Position numbers and translations under genes: made by a program. A model generated the notes under the pieces. That model did not search any database, was not told the origin of the DNA, and was given only the letters and a program-made list of their open reading frames with translations. This document shows, piece by piece, positions 60,497 through 64,000 of a stretch of 64,000 nt of DNA. The stretch lies in the NCBI GenBank assembly GCA_913056365.1, contig CAJXLT010000004.1, positions 62,001-126,000 of the forward strand. The letters are read 5' to 3'. Numbering within the stretch: the stretch's first letter is position 1; each line of letters opens with the position of its first letter. The stretch is from an uncultured Paenibacillaceae bacterium (GTDB lineage Bacteria > Bacillota > Bacilli > Paenibacillales > K13).

Positions 60497-61561
60497 ATGA
60501 GATTGTCACGATTTAATTTGAAATGGCAGTTGGTGCTGTACGGATTGCTTGCGATCTTCTTGTCAGCGCTGTATCTACTTGCTTACTTCCGCTACGGTAC
60601 GAAGTGGATGGACATGGCGGAATGGCGTTGGACGATATGGAGCGGACCTGTATTGATTGCGATTGCCATCGGCTACTTCTCCGGTCAACAGCTGCAACGC
60701 AGAATGGATAGTCTCTATGTGGGTATCTTCCAGCTGCAAAAGGGCAACTACTCCACAAGGTTGCCTGTTATCGGCAGAGACCCGTTCGCTAAGTTGTTCG
60801 AAGATTTTAATGAATTAGCAGAATCACTGGAAATTCGGCTCAAGCATCTTCAGTCGCTTGGGGAAGAGAACGTTCGCTTGCAGGCGGAATCGAATGAACA
60901 GGCGGTACTTGGTGAGCGCAGGCGATTGGCGCGTGATCTGCACGACACTGTCAGTCAACAGCTATTCGCGATTCATATGTCCGCATCCTCACTTCCCAAA
61001 GTATTGGAACGCAGCCCTGATCAAGCGATTGGTGTAGCTGAGCAGCTCGTTCAGATGTCTTATGTTGCACAACGACAGATGCGGGGGTTCATTGCCCAGC
61101 TGCGGCCATTAGAGCTCGAGGATCGTTCGCTCATAGAGGCGTTGGACAATTGGTTCCCGGATTATTGTAATCACAACAATTTGAAGGGAAGTCTGAATAT
61201 ATCGTTGCGCAGTCCATTGCATGACGCATTGGAGCATCAGCTGTTCTTAATTATTCAAGAAGGAATGGCGAATGTGGTCAAGCATGCGGAGGCTGTGCAT
61301 GTCAAGCTGACATTGCAGGAGACTGGCAGTCAAGTGCTCTTGCAGATAGCCGATGACGGTGTCGGCTTCATGGAGCATGAGACAAGAGCCGGATCGCACG
61401 GATTATCGACGATGCGTGAGCGTGCGGGCAAGCTTGGCGGGCAATTAGACATTGCCGCTCGAGACGGTGAGGGCTGTCGATTGAAGGTAAGTATTCCTAA
61501 GTTACAACCAGCCAAGGGCGGTGTGAACAAGGAGGCAGAAGATGGTGGAGAAGCCGAATGA
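60497..61561 (+). CDS. liaS: LiaS-type sensor histidine kinase
   Basis: A 354-residue membrane kinase sensing cell-wall antibiotics in the LiaFSR system. Two helices near residues 10-30 and 48-65 flank a very short outer loop (intramembrane-sensing type). The HAMP region (QQLQRRMDSLYVGIFQLQKGNYSTRLP) is followed by the HisKA_3 phosphoacceptor in ERRRLARDLHDTVSQQLFAIHM. The HATPase has EGMANVVKHAEA and DDGVGF. Its last 20 bases overlap liaR, so the genes are translationally coupled. Confidence 0.94.
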   Translation: MRLSRFNLKWQLVLYGLLAIFLSALYLLAYFRYGTKWMDMAEWRWTIWSGPVLIAIAIGYFSGQQLQRRMDSLYVGIFQLQKGNYSTRLPVIGRDPFAKLFEDFNELAESLEIRLKHLQSLGEENVRLQAESNEQAVLGERRRLARDLHDTVSQQLFAIHMSASSLPKVLERSPDQAIGVAEQLVQMSYVAQRQMRGFIAQLRPLELEDRSLIEALDNWFPDYCNHNNLKGSLNISLRSPLHDALEHQLFLIIQEGMANVVKHAEAVHVKLTLQETGSQVLLQIADDGVGFMEHETRAGSHGLSTMRERAGKLGGQLDIAARDGEGCRLKVSIPKLQPAKGGVNKEAEDGGEAE

Positions 61562-62201
61562 ATGTATTCGCGTATTGATAGTCGACGATCACGATATGGT
61601 CAGACTCGGATTGCGTACATATATGCTGACGGAGGATACAATCGAATCGATTGGCGAGGTGGTTAACGGTCAGGAGGCTGTACGTTGGATTGAGAACGAA
61701 GAACAGGATAGACAGCCGGATGTCATCTTGATGGATTTGATGATGCCTATGATGGACGGTGTCGAAGCGACAAGACGAATTATGCAAGTGAAGCCAGACG
61801 TGAAGATCATTATGCTCACTAGCTTCCTTGAGGATGAGAAGGTCGTGCAGGCGATTGAAGCAGGCGCGCATACTTATGTGCTGAAGACGGTCTCGTCAGA
61901 TGAGTTGATGAAGGCTATTCGATCGGCAGCTTCAGGAATGCCTGTAATGAAGCCGGACGTTTCGCAAGCACTGTCCCGCGGCTTGCGCCAGCGTATCTCG
62001 CAGGTTCCAGATGACTTGACTGCCCGTGAGAAGGAAGTGCTTCTATTAATCGCAGAGGGGAAGACGAACAAAGACATAGCAGAAGAGCTTCATATCAGCA
62101 TTAAGACAGTGAAGACCCATGTAAGCAATTTGTTGTTGAAATTAGAACTGGAGGATCGTACACAGCTCGCTATTTATGCACACCGCAAAGGGTGGGCATA
62201 A
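61542..62201 (+). CDS. liaR: LiaR-type NarL-family response regulator
   Basis: A 219-residue regulator. The receiver domain has VLIVDDHDMVRLGL, phospho-acceptor Asp in VILMDLMMPMMDG and IIMLTSF. The C-terminal LuxR-type helix-turn-helix is LTAREKEVLLLIAEGKTNKDIAEELHISIKTVKTHVSNLLLKLELEDRTQ. ATG 61542 follows AAGGAGG within liaS. Phosphorylated by LiaS, it activates envelope-stress genes. liaIH, the usual main target in Bacillus, is not in the window. Confidence 0.95.
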   Translation: MVEKPNECIRVLIVDDHDMVRLGLRTYMLTEDTIESIGEVVNGQEAVRWIENEEQDRQPDVILMDLMMPMMDGVEATRRIMQVKPDVKIIMLTSFLEDEKVVQAIEAGAHTYVLKTVSSDELMKAIRSAASGMPVMKPDVSQALSRGLRQRISQVPDDLTAREKEVLLLIAEGKTNKDIAEELHISIKTVKTHVSNLLLKLELEDRTQLAIYAHRKGWA

Positions 62202-62286
62202 GTTCTTGTATGTGTAGCAGACCGAGAGGGAATCCTATGCCAAACATCGCTAATGATCGATTACGAGACAAAGGGGTTTTGGGACT

Positions 62287-62697
62287 ATGATACCGTTGGA
62301 TTCCAGTCTAATTGACAGCACGATGTCTTATGAAGAGGCAAGTCATGCCTTGAAGCAACAAGCCTTCACACTTGGCGGCAATTGGGACTACGATCACGGC
62401 TCCTTCGACAAGGCGCTTGATGATAAGCATCAAGTCTGGTTGCGGCTTCCATTCTCCGTTACGAGCGGTGAGCTGGAAGGGGACAGGGAGGAGCAACGTA
62501 CAGAAATTAAGTTCGGGCAGCCATTCCTGCTCCGCCATGTGTATCAAGAAGGACTCGATGCGACAGCAGATTTCATGACATATTCGGGCCTTATCAATCA
62601 GTTTCAAGACCCGGTTGATCCAGATGGTGAGCTAGGACCGGAATGGATGGATACAGGCAGACGTGTATTGAAAGAGGCTGAATCGCTTTTGAAGTAA
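62287..62697 (+). CDS. YugN-family protein
   Basis: A 136-residue soluble protein with the YugN-like pattern: MIPLDSSL, GGNWDYDHGSFDKALDDKHQVWLRLPF, KFGQPFLLRHVYQEGLDATA, FQDPVDPDGELGPEWMDTGRRVLKEAE. The family is common in Bacilli and uncharacterised. It lies 85 bases after liaR and may be transcribed separately; the ribosome site before the ATG at 62287 is weak. A weak terminator follows. Confidence 0.85.
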   Translation: MIPLDSSLIDSTMSYEEASHALKQQAFTLGGNWDYDHGSFDKALDDKHQVWLRLPFSVTSGELEGDREEQRTEIKFGQPFLLRHVYQEGLDATADFMTYSGLINQFQDPVDPDGELGPEWMDTGRRVLKEAESLLK

Positions 62698-62707
62698 TTT
62701 TCAGGGA

Positions 62708-62745
62708 AGGGGCCCGTATCGTTATGCGATCGAGCTCTTTTTTTG
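62708..62745 (+). terminator. Probable terminator after yugN
   Basis: An imperfect stem GGGCCCGTATCG / CGATCGAGCTC with a TTATG loop, followed by a run of eight T. Confidence 0.5.
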
Positions 62746-62759
62746 CGGGAATGAGCGCT

Positions 62760-62804
62760 TTTAAGTTTCTTTTAGTTCGTATTAAGGTATTTTTAAGGTA
62801 TAAG
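62760..62804 (+). promoter_or_regulatory. Four-hexamer direct-repeat operator and -10 before the htrA gene
   Basis: TTTAAG (62760), TTTAGT (62771), TTAAGG (62782) and TTAAGG (62793) are spaced exactly 11 bases start to start, one helical turn. TATAAG (62799-62804) can serve as -10 with no good -35. This is the usual layout of binding sites for OmpR-family response regulators (for example PhoP boxes TTnACA-N5-TTnACA). An activator such as a CssR-like regulator is plausible. Confidence 0.55.
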
Positions 62805-62848
62805 ATGCATGATAGAGACATAGCAAAGCTGAAAGGGAGGAATCGGAG

Positions 62849-64000
62849 ATGGAAGAGAAAGATAAGCAGAACCGCGATTACAGTAACTTTTTCTCAGAGA
62901 AGCAGGAACTTTCGGAACAGAACCGATCCAATAGGCAAGAGGAAACTTTGATTGAAGATGCTTCACAGCCGAATGTAATAGAACAGCAGGAGAGGCAAGC
63001 GTATCACTATTATACGTACACCAGCAAAGCTGACGATAACGAACCCTCAGATGATCGGACAGCTTCTTCGGACGGTGCGAACGATTCCGTAGTGCCGGTG
63101 CCTGTATCGGCTAAGCCCGCACCTGCTGCGCCCAAGAAGCAATGGCAGGCAACACCGCGGAAGAAGAACGGCATTCGGCGTGTATTTAGCGCATTTTTGG
63201 CAGGTGCATTAGTCATGGGCGGCATGATGTTCGGAGCAGATCATTACAATGTATTCACCGGCGGTCCGGACGGAATGAGTAACGGAACTGCATCTGTGAG
63301 CGGCAGCGGTACCTTGGCAGCGGGTAACGGTGAAGGGTCAGGGGTGCGAACCGCCAATCTCGATGTTGTGAGGCCGAGTGACATAAGCGGTATTGTCGAT
63401 CAAGCAAGCCCGGCTGTCGTCAAGATTGAAACCTTCGTGCGAGGACGTGAGACAGGCGGTAACAGCATGTTTAATGATCCATTCTTCCGGCAGTTTTTTG
63501 GGGATGATTTTTTCTCTGGTCCCGAACCTGCCCCTCAGAATTCGAATGAACTACAGCCCGCAGGAATGGGTACTGGGTTCATCTTCGATAAGGAAGGGTA
63601 CATTCTCACGAATCAACATGTAGTTGGAGACGCTGATGAGATTCGCGTGTTAATTCAAGACTATAACGACAACGAGCCGGTTAAGGCTGAGCTTCTCGGC
63701 AGCAGTTATGATCTGGACTTGGCGGTGTTGAAGGTTGAAGGCGCGGATGAATTCTCGACTCTGCCGCTTGGCAATGCGGATCAAACCTCTGTCGGAGACT
63801 GGGTTGTAGCCATAGGTAACCCTTACGGGTTCGACCATACCGTTACAGTTGGCGTATTGAGCGCAAAGGAACGGCCGATCACGATTCCTGATTCACAAGG
63901 AACTAGGCAATATGAGCATCTGCTGCAAACAGATGCATCGATCAATCCCGGCAATTCAGGAGGGCCGTTGTTGAATTTGGACGGAGAGGTGATCGGGATC
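62849..64000 (+). CDS. HtrA/DegP-type trypsin-like serine protease, 3' end outside the window
   Basis: Membrane-anchored S1C protease that degrades misfolded exported proteins. 384 residues are visible. A cytosolic acidic head of about 110 residues includes a Pro/Ala stretch (VPVPVSAKPAPAAPKK). A single membrane helix follows (FSAFLAGALVMGGMMFG), then the protease domain with His in ILTNQHVVGDAD, Asp in YDLDLAVLKVEG and Ser in INPGNSGGPLLN. The PDZ domain should lie past the window end. ATG 62849 follows GGGAGG at 8 bases. A direct-repeat operator upstream suggests control by a two-component system. Confidence 0.93.
   Translation, partial: MEEKDKQNRDYSNFFSEKQELSEQNRSNRQEETLIEDASQPNVIEQQERQAYHYYTYTSKADDNEPSDDRTASSDGANDSVVPVPVSAKPAPAAPKKQWQATPRKKNGIRRVFSAFLAGALVMGGMMFGADHYNVFTGGPDGMSNGTASVSGSGTLAAGNGEGSGVRTANLDVVRPSDISGIVDQASPAVVKIETFVRGRETGGNSMFNDPFFRQFFGDDFFSGPEPAPQNSNELQPAGMGTGFIFDKEGYILTNQHVVGDADEIRVLIQDYNDNEPVKAELLGSSYDLDLAVLKVEGADEFSTLPLGNADQTSVGDWVVAIGNPYGFDHTVTVGVLSAKERPITIPDSQGTRQYEHLLQTDASINPGNSGGPLLNLDGEVIGI

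Overview
The window is a chromosomal stretch of a spore-forming Firmicute, most likely Paenibacillus or a close relative (Paenibacillaceae). Pointers are a gamma-type spore protein, ytxC, a YjcZ-type peptide and a Spo0E-like protein. Three T-box leaders (Leu, Phe, Thr), a SAM riboswitch, LiaFSR, sigma-I/RsgI and the B. subtilis-like block pheST-zapA-cvpA-mutS2-yshE point the same way. I saw no tRNA, rRNA, phage, transposase or CRISPR array, so this looks like core chromosome with a few lineage-specific genes.

Layout. 1-5.9 kb: branched-chain amino acid genes (3' end of ilvC, T-box-controlled leuA, an ABC exporter, leuB), with a hairpin capped by a GCAA tetraloop just before the exporter. 5.9-9.6 kb: a redox group (PerR-type box, 2-Cys peroxiredoxin, TlpA-like thioredoxin), gcvH and a CPA2 antiporter. 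10.4-13.4 kb: a zinc-site protein, then sigI-rsgI with an apparent sigma-I autoregulatory promoter. 13.4-17.2 kb: an RsbR-RsbS-RsbT-RsbX partner-switching module whose last gene is a histidine kinase carrying an RsbU-type N-terminal domain. 17.2-27 kb: a sulfite-oxidase-like protein, a second ABC exporter, DUF2935, the 5-oxoprolinase genes pxpBCA, and small spore or unknown genes.

27-37.4 kb: Phe T-box, pheST, long zapA, cvpA, a CuA lipoprotein, a Pro/Ala-rich protein, a YvlD-type membrane protein, mutS2 and yshE. 37.4-47.7 kb: small and zinc-ribbon proteins, an MFS permease, an Lrp regulator with an aminotransferase, a Spo0E-like protein, cobalamin adenosyltransferase, pseudouridine synthase, an ArsC-like protein, a second aminotransferase, a 5'-3' exonuclease and an HRDC protein behind a leader terminator. 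47.7-54 kb: tandem Mg transporters, SAM-riboswitch metA-metI, and mqnC of the futalosine menaquinone route. 54-64 kb: ytxC, Thr T-box thrS, a 3D-domain protein, an orphan ECF sigma factor, a gamma-SASP, liaFSR, yugN, and the 5' part of an htrA-type protease behind an 11-bp-periodic direct-repeat operator.

The most unusual system is the stressosome-like cassette at 13.4-17.2 kb. The normal RsbT target, the phosphatase RsbU, is replaced by a PAS-HisKA-HATPase kinase that keeps the RsbT-binding type of N-terminal domain, and there is no sigma-B or RsbV/RsbW. The natural reading is that stress sensing feeds a phosphorelay, possibly the sporulation one. The RsbX-like gene of this cassette also lacks any ATG, GTG or TTG start in its frame.
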